Shown one piece after another: positions 23,686 to 33,323 of a DNA stretch of 64,000 nt (positions are counted from its first letter, which is position 1; every line of letters starts with the position of its first letter). The stretch lies in NCBI GenBank assembly GCA_036245805.1, contig BTRK01000005.1, positions 32,965,469-33,029,468 on the forward strand. Direction: 5' to 3'. A program made the translations under genes and the position numbers. The notes under the pieces are model-generated. The model worked only from the letters and a program-made list of their open reading frames with translations. It was not told the DNA's origin and did not search any database. The stretch is from Pristionchus mayeri. Lineage: Eukaryota > Nematoda > Chromadorea > Rhabditida > Neodiplogasteridae.

Positions 23686-24065
23686 ATGAGAGAATCTCTT
23701 CAAAAGCTCGAGAACCTTGTAGACTTCATTCGGGTGCCGTATATTGTTTCACCGAAGTTTCGTCCATTAATAGTATGTCACTGCAGGAAAACTCGGATTT
23801 GGTGCGCCACCATGTCAACAGTCTCTCCCCAGAAGCCCGGAAAGTGGCCACTCAAATCATCAATATTCTTCTCTCCGACACTCATCCCCTTGTATTTCCA
23901 TTTACACTATTGCTAATCAATTCAATTTTGAGCACCTAGTTGTTTGTTTCACATCTAATATTACAGGCTAAGTTCATGGAGATCAAAGCCTTCAATTGCG
24001 ACATTCCCATCGTCATTAGAGTCGAGATTGAAATCATGGAGAATGCTTTCAAGGTTACCTTGTAA
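23686..24065 (+). CDS. Small helical protein of the three-exon ~80-aa family (member 2, intact)
   Basis: Exons 23686-23733, 23787-23891 and 23967-24065 are all in phase 0 with standard splice signals and give 83 residues: MRESLQKLENLVDFIR, then ENSDLVRHHVNSLSPEARKV and INILLSDTHPL, then AKFMEIKAFNCDIPIVIRVE. A TTTCAG eight bases before the ATG suggests trans-splicing. The length and intron positions are identical to those of the gene at 40612-41019 (also 83 residues). The pattern of a helix, NSLSPEA-type turn, helix, break and IKxF..(I/L)P..(V/I)..E(I/L)E resembles the C-terminal half of nematode DUF148 proteins. No signal peptide is visible, so it is probably intracellular. Function unknown. 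It lies only 50 bases beyond a family A transposon, so its promoter must be short or transposon-derived. Confidence 0.65.
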
Positions 24066-25086
24066 GGGCTGTTTTCGTCAGTGTGATACACCAGACCTGT
24101 ACGCTTTCTGTCTGACATATATCCGACTCTATCACCAATTACTAAGAAGCGTATTTCATTGCTTATCTTTTTGTGGTTAAAAAAGCAAAAAAATGATAGT
24201 CCAGTCTCAAATATGCTTTATGTGTTGAAGACACCACTCGGAAGATGTGAATAAATCAATTTATTCATTTACGAGTCTCTAATATATGGACATATATGCA
24301 TAGTGTTCACGTTTGCATTGATATACTTTTCATAAATTCTCGGAGACATCTGAAAACATGGGTTCAAGTTCAAGGTCTGCTTTAACGAGCGGTGTTGTCT
24401 AGTAACAGAAAACAAATGCGAAAATTATTAGACCGCAGTAAAAGAGCGATACGGATTTCAATGGTCGATGTTCGGACTTCCCTTCACTTCCCCTTTTGCA
24501 CAATATGTTTCAAAATCATAATACGGGAGTATCTAAGTTATCGCAGATGTAATCAGGTTGCGAAGATAATTTTGAAAAATTCTTCCTCTCCAATTTTCCG
24601 TAGAAATTTGTCTTCTCCATAACTGCTTTTATGAGAAACAATAATGGCCGGAAACACGGGGAAGTGCATTTTCCATTATGTCAACTTTTGCTGCCGTTTG
24701 CTGACTTTATGAATTGACTAATGGCCAAGTCAAAATATATTTTCAATGCATCATTCGACTATTATATGAGACAACAAGGATGTTATCAGGAGATTCCCAA
24801 AGTTCCAGCAACATGTGACAGATAGACAGTACGTGACAGTTAGCCCTCTCATCCAACATCGTAATAAATGACTGAGGAAATTTCGCCGCAAACTCTTTCC
24901 TTTGGTGAGTAATCAATCGGCTGGAATATCATTCATGAATTAATGGAACTCGATTACGCTAATCGATTGGTTGAAATGCTTTAACACGAATAGCATGTGC
25001 ATGAGATCTTAACTGTGAGGTGACAGTACCGATATTCAGACTACAGTTGCGGACAAAAGTTTAAACACACCTGCAACATCATTTAG
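24066..25086. other. Intergenic DNA
   Basis: No exon is recognised. The last 50 bases before 25087 contain acagttgcggacaaaagttt, which looks like a transposon terminus next to the truncated gene that follows. Confidence 0.4.
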
Positions 25087-25523
25087 ACCCTCGAAGCTCA
25101 CAAAAATGAGCCTGGAAGTGCGCGAAATTGGAAGCAAGGCGGCCTCGTTCAATTCGAATGGAAAGACGCACTCAACCAAATGCAGATTCACTAATCGAAA
25201 AGTGCAGTCGAAAGAGATTCGATGTATCTTTGACTACAAACCAGAAGAGTAAGACGAACCTATTGAAGCTTTCTCCTCATATTCAAGCCTACAAATTTGG
25301 TAACATTTACACTTTTAGTTCTTCCGATGCGAATCAAAGCAACACAATCAGATGGCGACTTATATCCGGACTGAATGGCTTGTTTACACGGACCGGATAT
25401 GTTCACAAAACCAGATGCACAGTCAATAGTAAGGAGAACGAAGTGGATGGCCAGGAACCAGGAAAGATTCGCTGCAAGATTATTATGAAGCCGAAGAAGG
25501 TCGAAGAATATCTTTACAAATAG
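25087..25523 (+). pseudogene. Second half of a two-domain secreted Cys/Lys-rich protein gene (family copy 1), 5' truncated
   Basis: Two exons, 25087-25248 and 25319-25523, join in frame. Exon a encodes RPSKLTKMSLEVREIGSKA, then THSTKCRFTNRKVQSKEIRC and IFDYKPEE. Exon b encodes a domain with RTGYVHKTRCTVNSKENEVD, IRCKIIMKPKK and a stop. Exon a has exactly the same length (162 bases) and phase as its counterpart at 35930-36091. The upstream signal-peptide and first-domain exons found in the 35-kb and 43-kb copies are absent. An internal ATG at 25106 could start a shorter cytosolic product, but a secreted protein could not be made. The domain pattern (KC..., GY.h..C....., G.(I/R)RC.(I/V)) has two cysteines per half. 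Family not identified. Confidence 0.55.
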
Positions 25524-26069
25524 TGTCGTGCAAAAATGTGTTGATACTAATTATAATGTTTTTTAAGTCCAGAGTTTCCCTATTGTTCTGCTAGTATTAT
25601 GGATATTTCATTTCATTATTGTGATTTTCATTGTTAATCTTGGTAATCATTTATGTTTATTATTCAATCTTGTGATATTTAGAATAAATAATGTTTGGGC
25701 TTACGAATGATGTATATTATCATTGTACCACAGAATTACAAAATGGTTAAGCACGAAAAAGGAAAAGGTACGACAGCTATAACAAATTTTAAAGAGATAA
25801 ATATTGTATTGCGAATACGAAAAGTAAACATGGACAGTTTGGAAAACCAACGATGACTGAAAAAATAAATTTATTACTTTTGCTCCTTTTTATGGTGGAT
25901 ATAATGGAGATCTTTCACGGCACATCCTTCTTTAGTACCATTCAAATTGTGAAAGCTATTAATTTGTGTGTTGAATACGAATTGAAATCATTAGTAATCT
26001 TCTACAACGAAACATTGTGAGAAAAGTGGGAAAATGCCCAAAAATACAATTTTCAAGATGTAATAAACT
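25524..26069. other. AT-rich intergenic DNA
   Basis: No coding or repeat signal stands out. Confidence 0.4.
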
Positions 26070-26570
26070 ATGTTGATGGTTGATGGTGTCTACCAACACT
26101 AATGATATGTTTGCCTTGATTTACCGCGAAAATTCTTACAGCTGCAGCTGTTTTGAGTGGATAATGTCTTCAAAAAGGCCACATATGATTTTTTCGGTGA
26201 ACAACCTTGCAATGTGGGATAATAGGGTACGCTTTTCTGATCATAAATTACTTGGTTATACAAAAAAAGTATACAAATTAAAATAAAATTCCACGGTTCA
26301 TTGAAAATGCAGGCACATGTTGTAATCAAGTATTTTGATAGTTGATGATGTCTACTGACACTACTGATATGTTTATCTTGATTTTTTAAGTTGCAGCTGT
26401 TTTGGTTGGATAATGTCTTTAAAAAGCATCCCACGAGTTTTTCGGTGGACAACCTTGCAATATGAGATAATATGTGACGCTTTTCGATCAACAATCAGTT
26501 GGTATTAAGATTCAAAAGTAAACAAATAAAAATACAAAATCCAAAGTTAATTGAAAATGCAGGCAAATTT
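26070..26570. repeat. Tandem duplication of a ~260-bp unit
   Basis: The two diverged copies (about 26070-26330 and 26338-26570) share gatgatgtctac-type starts, ttgcagctgttttg with ggataatgtct, tcggtg.acaaccttgcaat, and tgaaaatgcaggcaa. The copies differ by substitutions and small gaps. No coding function is seen. Confidence 0.65.
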
Positions 26571-27188
26571 AAAATACTGAAGCCATTCAAGGCACTGATC
26601 GAGAAAACATCGGAAAATGAATTTCGAGATGCACGCTGCGTTACATCACGTTGTTTAGCATCGTGTTTATTGATTGTTATACATTTTTATGCGAAAATAA
26701 ATGTGCGTCCCAGCTTAATGGACTTTACACTCTTGCTTTCAATTTGTGCGCGCATCGAGTTTTTCTTTGAAAAAGCGATTAGTTTCCGTTCTTTAGAAAA
26801 CAAATTGAAACATACCATTCACAAATCTTTGAAGAATGTAAAAATGGTTCGAATTATAGAAAGAAAAATGCAATTAAAAGAGAAAAAACAATTAATTGCT
26901 TTCACAAATCCAGGAATGTAACCTTATCATTGCCTAATTTGCTTCAAAATTAATCGGAGAAAATTGAAAAATTCCTCAGTTCGGAACGCAATACATAGTG
27001 AAACGCTTAAAAGCTGCTCATTTATTCTGAAAAACACCATTTTTGGTGTTTTTCGTCCAGTGCTGTCTTTCCAGTATGTCCGCCGAAGCCATTCAGAAGC
27101 TCCAGATGGTCATTCGGGTACGAAAGTGTATCGGTGTTCTTATCTGCTATGTAATCTTATTGTAACAAACACATGTTCCGCCGTACTA
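26571..27188. other. AT-rich DNA with a dispersed repeat
   Basis: About 26913-27030 carries the dispersed segment aggaatgtaaccttatcatt that is also seen at 21632. No gene is supported; an open frame at 26499-26921 is AT-rich and looks non-coding. Confidence 0.4.
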
Positions 27189-28439
27189 TTAGGTTGAACA
27201 GAAAGTCTTTATCCACTGTTTTGCTCGATCACTGCTCAGTGCAGGATACCTTTGGTGTTCCCTCGCCTCTAGTGAATAACACATGACAAAGGGACTATGT
27301 GGTCAACAACCTCCCATTCCAATCTTTTCATTCTGCCACTAGTAAGACCACGATGTTTGTTCCCACGGCCTTGCACATCCGCAACGTTCTGTTATTCTTA
27401 TTCCTCTCTCACACTACAATGAAGGAATCGGAACGTCAGTTGGCTGAAGTCTACGAGTCATATGCCCCTCACTACAAGACCATACGCAATTGGTACCAAC
27501 GCTTCGAGAAGGGGGACTTTTCCATGGATGATCGTGACCGGTCTGGGAGGCCACCCGAGCTGGATTTGGATGCACTACGGATCGTAGTGGAATCGGATCC
27601 CTTCCAAAGCACCCGCGACATGGCATCCACACTTGGGGTATCGCAAGGCACCATCGTAAATGGTTTAGTCTCCATTGGCAAGAAGAAGAAGCTAGGCCGT
27701 TTCATACCCCACGAATTGACCCAAGACCAGCTTGACCACCGAGTTGACGATTCCCTTTCTCTACTCACTCTTCACGCTGGAGATCGATGGTTGGACCGTC
27801 TCATAACAGGGGACGAGAAGTGGGTCTACTATGAGAATCACCATAGGAGGGCACAGTGGGTGGATGCCAATGAGACCCCACAGGACGTCGCAAAGCCTGA
27901 CCTTCACCCCAAGAAAATCTTGCTCTCTGTCTGGTGGGGAGTGGATGGCCCGATTTACTGGGAACTCCTACCTGAGGGGCGGACAATTACTGGAGACGTC
28001 TACACGAAACAACTACAGAATCTCAAGAAGAAAGTCGCACAATCTCCCCTGAACGGCAAGAAAGTGTACTATCAACACGATAACGCCCGACCCCATGTTG
28101 CACGGCAGGTCAAGCAGGAGCTGTCCAAATATGGCTGGATGATTCTCCCTCATCCACCGTATTCTCCTGACTTGGCCCCTTCGGATTATTGGTTGTTCTC
28201 AGATCTGACCCGTCATTTCGATCAGAGATCCTTCACTTCCCGTGGGGCGATCGAGGCCGCACTCAAGCAATATTTTAATTCGCGCCGAGATGGGTTCTAT
28301 AAGGAGGGAATCCATAAGTTGCCTGAACGTTGGAGATTTGTCGTAGATAACAATGGTGCATATGTTTGATTTTGCTCTTGTGCTTTATTGTCAGAAGAGG
28401 GGAAATAAAAAGTGGATAAAGACTTTCTATTCAACCTAA
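27189..28439 (+). mobile_element. Mariner transposon 1, structurally complete
   Basis: The terminal inverted repeats ttaggttgaacagaaagtct and its complement agactttctattcaacctaa bound a 1,251-bp element flanked by TA on both sides (27187-27188 and 28440-28441). It holds an unbroken transposase frame. On its right it abuts a non-LTR retrotransposon remnant. Confidence 0.93.
27353..28369 (+). CDS. Mariner transposase, intact DD34D frame
   Basis: The frame is 338 codons from the Met at 27353; it is open further upstream, but MFVPTALHIRNVLLFLF matches the usual mariner N-terminus. The N-terminal helix-turn-helix region contains NWYQRFEKGDFSMDDRDRSG with a GRP-type linker. The catalytic region shows the first Asp in ITGDEKWVYY, the second in YQHDNARPH, and the third in PYSPDLAPSDYWLF. 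I count 34 residues between the second and third, as expected for mariner. It acts on its own terminal repeats by cut-and-paste at TA sites. There are no internal stops or frameshifts, unlike the other two mariners in the window, so this copy is either young or still under selection. Confidence 0.93.
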   Translation: MFVPTALHIRNVLLFLFLSHTTMKESERQLAEVYESYAPHYKTIRNWYQRFEKGDFSMDDRDRSGRPPELDLDALRIVVESDPFQSTRDMASTLGVSQGTIVNGLVSIGKKKKLGRFIPHELTQDQLDHRVDDSLSLLTLHAGDRWLDRLITGDEKWVYYENHHRRAQWVDANETPQDVAKPDLHPKKILLSVWWGVDGPIYWELLPEGRTITGDVYTKQLQNLKKKVAQSPLNGKKVYYQHDNARPHVARQVKQELSKYGWMILPHPPYSPDLAPSDYWLFSDLTRHFDQRSFTSRGAIEAALKQYFNSRRDGFYKEGIHKLPERWRFVVDNNGAYV

Positions 28440-28720
28440 TATGATCAATATGTACTACTGAGTTGGGAAGAGAGTTTTAGAGCGTTAGGAAACGAGAAGT
28501 TCGTGTTGAGAAAGAGTTAGGCATTACATACGATACGACGATGCGTAACGTGTTAGAAATCGGAGACCACGAGTCCGTGGAGCGATCGAGTAGAGAAGAA
28601 GTGTCTATGTCACTGACTGATCTGTGATATTCAATTGTCTCTAGTTGAACATGCTTGAGTGTATCGGGATATGAAAGATAAGATAATTTAGAGCGGAACA
28701 AGACACGTTTTGAATTCACG
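28440..28720 (-). pseudogene. Remnant of a non-LTR retrotransposon reverse transcriptase C-terminus
   Basis: The minus strand reads SKLSYLSYPDTLKHVQLETI then EYHRSVSDI, which lines up with SYPDRLRYFHLEPLEYRH in the element at 60482-62215. After this the frame degrades. It touches the right end of mariner 1. Confidence 0.45.
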
Positions 28721-29143
28721 CTGATTCAATTTGATTGTCAAAGCCAATTGCTGTAGGGCTAAGAATATGGTAGAAGTCTATAATATAGGGCGAATTTATA
28801 ATTTGTATGCTTTCAATAACAAAAGAGAAGAATTAAGAAATGATCGCAGAAACAAGTTGCTCATAGATCTGGCCTTCCTAGTATTTGGTCAGTATGAGAC
28901 AAAAATGCAAATTCACGGTGAAGAAAATGACAAGGGAACGAACTTGTTCTTTAGGGGAGATGATCTTATAATTTAGGCTACGCCGACCTCGATGACGTAC
29001 AAAGCTGATTGTGGAGCACTGTGGAGCGCTGATTGTAATGTTCCACTGATACATTATGCTGTCCTAGAAGTAGCCTGTTGGAGATCATCACTATGACCAC
29101 GAACCGTATCGTATATCTTAAGATCATCTGTGAATATGTTATA
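28721..29143. other. Intergenic DNA between transposons
   Basis: Nothing recognisable apart from the flanks of the two mariners. Confidence 0.4.
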
Positions 29144-30170
29144 TTAGGTTGGTAGATAATGTATGTCACTTTTTCTAAATTTAATTTTCCAGCGCTTTTG
29201 CAAGTTGGCAATTTTCCAATTCTAGAATGTTTTAGAGCGTTCTCGGAAGTACCCCCTAAAGCTATATAAGAGCTGCCTCTTTTAACCGAAGATCAACTTC
29301 GCGTCTTGTAGTATTACGAATGGCTGCGCGGAGCCAACGCGAGCAAGACCACCGCTAACATCAACGAGGTATTCAAGGAGGAGGTGACTACTTATCGCAC
29401 AGTACACCGATGGTTCAATCGCTTCGAGGAAGGAGACACAAATCTCGAGAGTGGACACTCCAGTGGTCGCGCAATCACTACCGATGATTCTGATTTACTG
29501 TGTGCCATAAGGGAGAAGCCGGAATTCAGCACCCGTGACCTGGCGACCACACTCGGGTGCAACCATACGACAGTACTCGACCACCTGAAATCGCTATCGA
29601 GATGGGTGCCCCACCAGCTTACCGATGGCCAGAGGTTAACCCGTACGAGTATCTGCCAATCTCTTCTCCTTCGCTTCCACAGGAAGGAGTTTCTGGAAGA
29701 CCTGGTGACTGGAGATGAGAGTTGGATCCTCTACGATAACAGTACCCCTCACGCTGTCTGGATCACCCGAGGAGAAGAGACGCTAACTCAACCGAAAGCC
29801 GACCTCCAGCCCAAGAATATTATTTTGTGTTGCTTCTGGGATGCGAAAGGGATGATGTACTTTGACCCGCTCACCCAAGGAACGACAGTCAACGCCATAC
29901 TCTACAGTACTCAAATGGAGAATCTGGCCGCTGCCATGAGATAAAAGCGTCGGAGACGGACTAGAGTATACCTGCCCCATGACAACGCTCGACCTCATAC
30001 CGCAAAGTTGACTCAGCCCAAGCTTCCCGAACTGAACTGGGAAACCGGGGGGCGGACAATCGCACAACGGACAATCGCACAACGGATCACCATTCGCTGG
30101 AGCTTTGACCAAGCTACTTGCGAGTTGTTCCATTTTCATTAGTAGACCTTCTATTACAGCACCCTGATTA

Positions 30171-31532
30171 TTGGGGTGTCCGGAAAGTTCGTATAATGCT
30201 TCGGAAAAAAGTCAGTTCGCGATCAAATGCAGTGATTGCGCAATCTGTTTGTCAAAAATGTATTGCATCATACTGACGTTGAGTAGTGAGAGAATTTAAT
30301 CAGTCTCCTAGTTGCTACATTGATTCTTGTGATGGACTCCCATCTCTACCTCCGAGCAGTTTTACTTCATTACTACCATCTTGGCCGATCCGTGAAGGAG
30401 GCCCACTCTGCCCTGGCCCAGTCGGAAGGAGCTGACGCCCCCTCCATACCCTTCTGCAATAAGTGGTTCTCCCGCTTCAAGAAAGGGGAGTTTGGTCTCG
30501 ATGATCAACCCCGCTCTGGACGCCCTCCCTCCCTCGATCAGCCTCTCGTTCTCCGCACACTGAAGCGCAAGCCCATGGCCAGTGTGCGTGAGTTGAAGAA
30601 GGATACTGGTACTCCCAGATTAACGGTGTCCGATAGAGTTCGAGAAATGAAACCACGGTCTCTTCATTCTACACACTCTCTCGCCATTCCACCGGTCGAG
30701 AGAGAGTGTAAAATGAAGAGACGGTGACCCGAATTACGAACTCTAGTGTCCGATATCCTCCATCGATCTGGGAAGAAGCCGAAACTCCCACAAGGGATTC
30801 CCCATGACCTCTCCCCCGAGCAGCTGAAAAATCGTGTTCAAGTCTGTCGGGAATTACTCCATCGTAGATCCAATCTTCGATGAGTCAATTCCATCATCGC
30901 TACAGATGAGAAGTGGATCACGTACGATAACCCTGTGAGGAGACTGCAATGGGTGGATGCAGATGAGAAGCCCACGCCCGTCCCGAAGAAGGAAGAGCAC
31001 GGAAAGAAGGAACTCCTCTGCTTCTTCTTCTCAGTGCTCGGTCCCATCTACTGGGAGATTCTCGCCCCTGGCACCAGCATCAATGCCGAGCTCTTCTCTG
31101 AACAACTGCAAGATGTCGCGATCAGAGCCCCTCCCAGACTCCTGAACCAGGGCAAAATTCTTCTTCTGATGGACAATGCTCGCCCACATCGAGCGAAGAT
31201 GACCCAGAAGAAAATGGACGAGCTGAAGATCGAGAGGATTCCCCATCCACCGTATTCCCCGGATCTCTCCCCATGCGACTACCACTGCTTCCGCTCTCTC
31301 TCTGACTTCTGCAAAGGAAAGCAGTTCAAGAATCGAGATGAAGTTGTGAGGGCTTTCGTGAACTGGGCGGTCTCGAAGAAACCCGCATTCTGGAAGAGAG
31401 GAATCGAGACCCTGCCCAATCGCTGGAGGGAGGTAGTGAGAAAGAAGGGGGCATACATTGGTCACTGAGAATTGTAAAGCATTGAATAAAAAATAAAAAC
31501 AAAAAATTATACGAACTTTCCCGACACCCCAA
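30171..31532 (+). mobile_element. Mariner transposon 3, inserted in the family A foldback
   Basis: The ends ttggggtgtccggaaagttc and its complement gaactttcccgacaccccaa are flanked by TA. The transposase runs from the Met at 30332 to 31468. It reads LRAVLLHYYHLGRSVKEAHS and FKKGEFGLDDQPRSGRP, then the first Asp in ATDEKWITYD (the usual G before D is T), the second in MDNARPHRAK and the third in PPYSPDLSPCDYHCF. It is broken by a 110-bp insertion (30636-30745) and a TGA stop at 30881-30883. The terminal sequences differ from mariners 1 and 2, so it is a separate subfamily. Confidence 0.9.
30636..30745. mobile_element. 110-bp mini-foldback inserted in mariner 3 transposase
   Basis: The palindrome is bounded by gagttcg and cgaactc, with the inner arms tctcttcatt.. 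and ..aatgaagaga. It is flanked by a perfect 10-bp direct repeat GTGTCCGATA (30626-30635 and 30746-30755). Taking out the 110 bases and one repeat (120 in all, a multiple of three) restores mariner coding sequence around RLTVSDILHRSGKK. A 9-10-bp duplication suggests a Mutator-like class, but that is uncertain. Confidence 0.8.
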
Positions 31533-32218
31533 TAGATCTCCTAATTAGGCGGTCTTGAGTTTCTCTCTTCACCAATGTTCATGGTTCAAAATTGAGAATT
31601 TGAGTGGAAAATCATGGTTAGATAAACACTGAATGCCATACCAAAACGACACCCATGTTACTCGGTAAGAGTAGTTCATAGGCTAATATAATACCAAATG
31701 GTTACGGCATTTGGTGTTTATCTAACTTTGAATTTCTTACCAAATTCACAATTTTAGACTACGTTGGTGAAGAGTGAAACTCAAGACAGCCTAATTAGGA
31801 GATCTAATTAGGGTGATGTAGTAGAGGGTCTACTAATGACAATGGAACAACTCGCAAGTAGCTTGGTCAAAACTCCAGCGAACGGCGATCCGTTGTGCGA
31901 TTGTCCGTTGTGCGATTGTCCGCCCCCCGGGAAACCGTATCCCACCCGCCCTATTCTCCTGACTTGGCACCCTCTGACTACCACTTGTTCCGTGCTCTCA
32001 AGTTGTTCCTACGTAACAAAACCTTCGCTGACTTTGACCACCGGAAAACCGTTGTCACCAACTTCTTCAAGTCCCAGCCTTCTTCGTTCTGGGTGAAGGG
32101 GATCAATGACCTGCTTAATAGGTGGACCAATGTTGATTATAGTGTTGATTGACTGATTGAATGAGAAATAAAAATGTTATGAAGAAAAAAATGTGACATA
32201 CATTATCCACAAACCTAA

Positions 32219-32756
32219 TATTTTACAGTTATTTTACACGGGGAATGCATTTGCTCAGATCATTAATGATAAACAACAAGGGTCCAATTGTTTACAAGTA
32301 CGCTTTATACTAGTACTTTATTAGTAGCAATTTTAATTCGGAAGAAATGTCCGATCGATGAGAGCCAGAAGCACTGAGAAATAGCGAGACGGTAATGTCT
32401 TACTGTGTCCATGTCATTTTGCACACCGTGCCATGAAAATTTATCGAATACCAATGTTCTCTAGAGAGGTTGTTATATGCATGACCATCGAGCTAGTCCT
32501 CATGTCGAACTAGTGTAGTATCCATTAAATAGTATATTTATCAAATATGTAATTCATAATTCCCAGATCACACGAAAATTTACCACAAAGAGCAAATATG
32601 GGCCGCAGAACACTTCACGATCGTTTCGGGGTTCGGAAGAAGAAGAAGGAACACTCAGTTGAGATTTTGTTCTTGATGGCATTAGGTCCCCGACAATTTA
32701 TATCGCCAGTGTAGTTGTGGCTTTTGTCCATTCTGACAATTGCTTTGGTCATGTTG
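32219..32756. other. Intergenic DNA, possible 3' exon of the secreted protein gene
   Basis: On the minus strand a second open frame (about 32615-32815) reads STAAIDNMTKAIVRMDKS, then NYTGDINCRGPNAIKNKIST and ECSFFFF. It resembles the domain in 32757-33160 and could be an alternative last exon (acceptor atttcaacag at ~32815). The intron needed would be too short with the donors I can see. Confidence 0.3.
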
Positions 32757-33160
32757 TCAATTGCAGCAGTCGAATTCACTTTGGTGCTCCTCAACATTTT
32801 GTGTGATATTAACTGTTGAAATATGATTAAGAACGAGCGTGTTTGTAGGAGTGAAGATGAAATTGCAATAAATGTTTCCAATCGGCAGATTAGTATTGTT
32901 CAATCCGTTATTGAATTTGCAACTGTTATCCATGGATCCGGGTGTTTTGCCCAATGTTTCAGAGACTATTTTTGAGTACTCCTTGATGCCGGAATTGATG
33001 TGATTGACTTGATAAGCACTGGAATGATGCATTCAGGACAATAATTAATGATGTGGAAAAGGGAGAATAAAGAGTTAACTTCTTACGTTGGCTTGGCAGT
33101 GTTCGCTGCATTGGCAGCAAGAACTAAAGTAGCAAGAAAGAGTCCAGAGGGAATGTTCAT
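32757..33160 (-). CDS. Small secreted protein, unknown family
   Basis: Two minus-strand exons, 33087-33160 and 32757-33018, give about 111 residues. The first encodes a signal peptide, MNIPSGLFLATLVLAANAAN. The mature part reads AYQVNHINSGIKEYSKIVSE, then PGSMDNSCKFNNGLNNTNLP and GNIYCNFIFTP, and ends EFDCCN. There are two internal cysteines plus a terminal pair and several N-x-T/S sites, consistent with secretion and glycosylation. An overlapping open frame downstream carries a similar half (see 32219-32756), so the real gene may encode two repeats by another splice. Function not recognised. Confidence 0.5.
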
Positions 33161-33323
33161 CGTGGGATGATGAGAATGATCTCCCCAGGTTTATATAGTG
33201 AGCGAATTCATTTTGAAAGAATGTTATCATTTCTAATGAACTTATCAATGTAAACTTCATTGGAAAGATTTAATTGATATTCTTAAGATAGTAGGGATTT
33301 CTTGCCAGGTTCAAGGGAATAAG

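Larger units (their letters stand above)
30047..31928. mobile_element. hAT-like foldback element, family A (copy 2), inserted in mariner 2
   Basis: The ends ggggggcggacaatcgcaca and its complement bound the element, with a perfect 8-bp duplication GGGAAACC (30039-30046 and 31929-31936) of mariner 2 sequence. The arms match those of the family A copies at 22273, 41762 and 49718 (gttgttccatt..., gatcttgagtttc-type block, ttcatggttcaaaattgaga). It is itself split by mariner 3. Confidence 0.9.
29144..32218 (+). mobile_element. Mariner transposon 2, broken host of nested insertions
   Basis: The terminal repeats ttaggttggtagataatgta and its near-complement tacattatccacaaacctaa are flanked by TA. 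After subtracting the insertion at 30047-31928 and one 8-bp duplication, the native element is about 1.18 kb. The transposase has the helix-turn-helix region (TVHRWFNRFEEGD), the first Asp in VTGDESWILYD and the second in PHDNARPH. A TAA stop follows at 29942-29944. The third Asp (PPYSPDLAPSDYHLF) lies after the insertion, at 31940 onward, ending near 32152. Joining across the insertion restores the frame at WETVSHPPYS. The element is inactive because of the stop and the insertion. Confidence 0.9.

Noticed and set aside
23686..23916. 76-aa unspliced frame starting at the same Met as the gene at 23686
   Set aside because: It reads through the first intron; the spliced form matches its paralog in length and exon borders.
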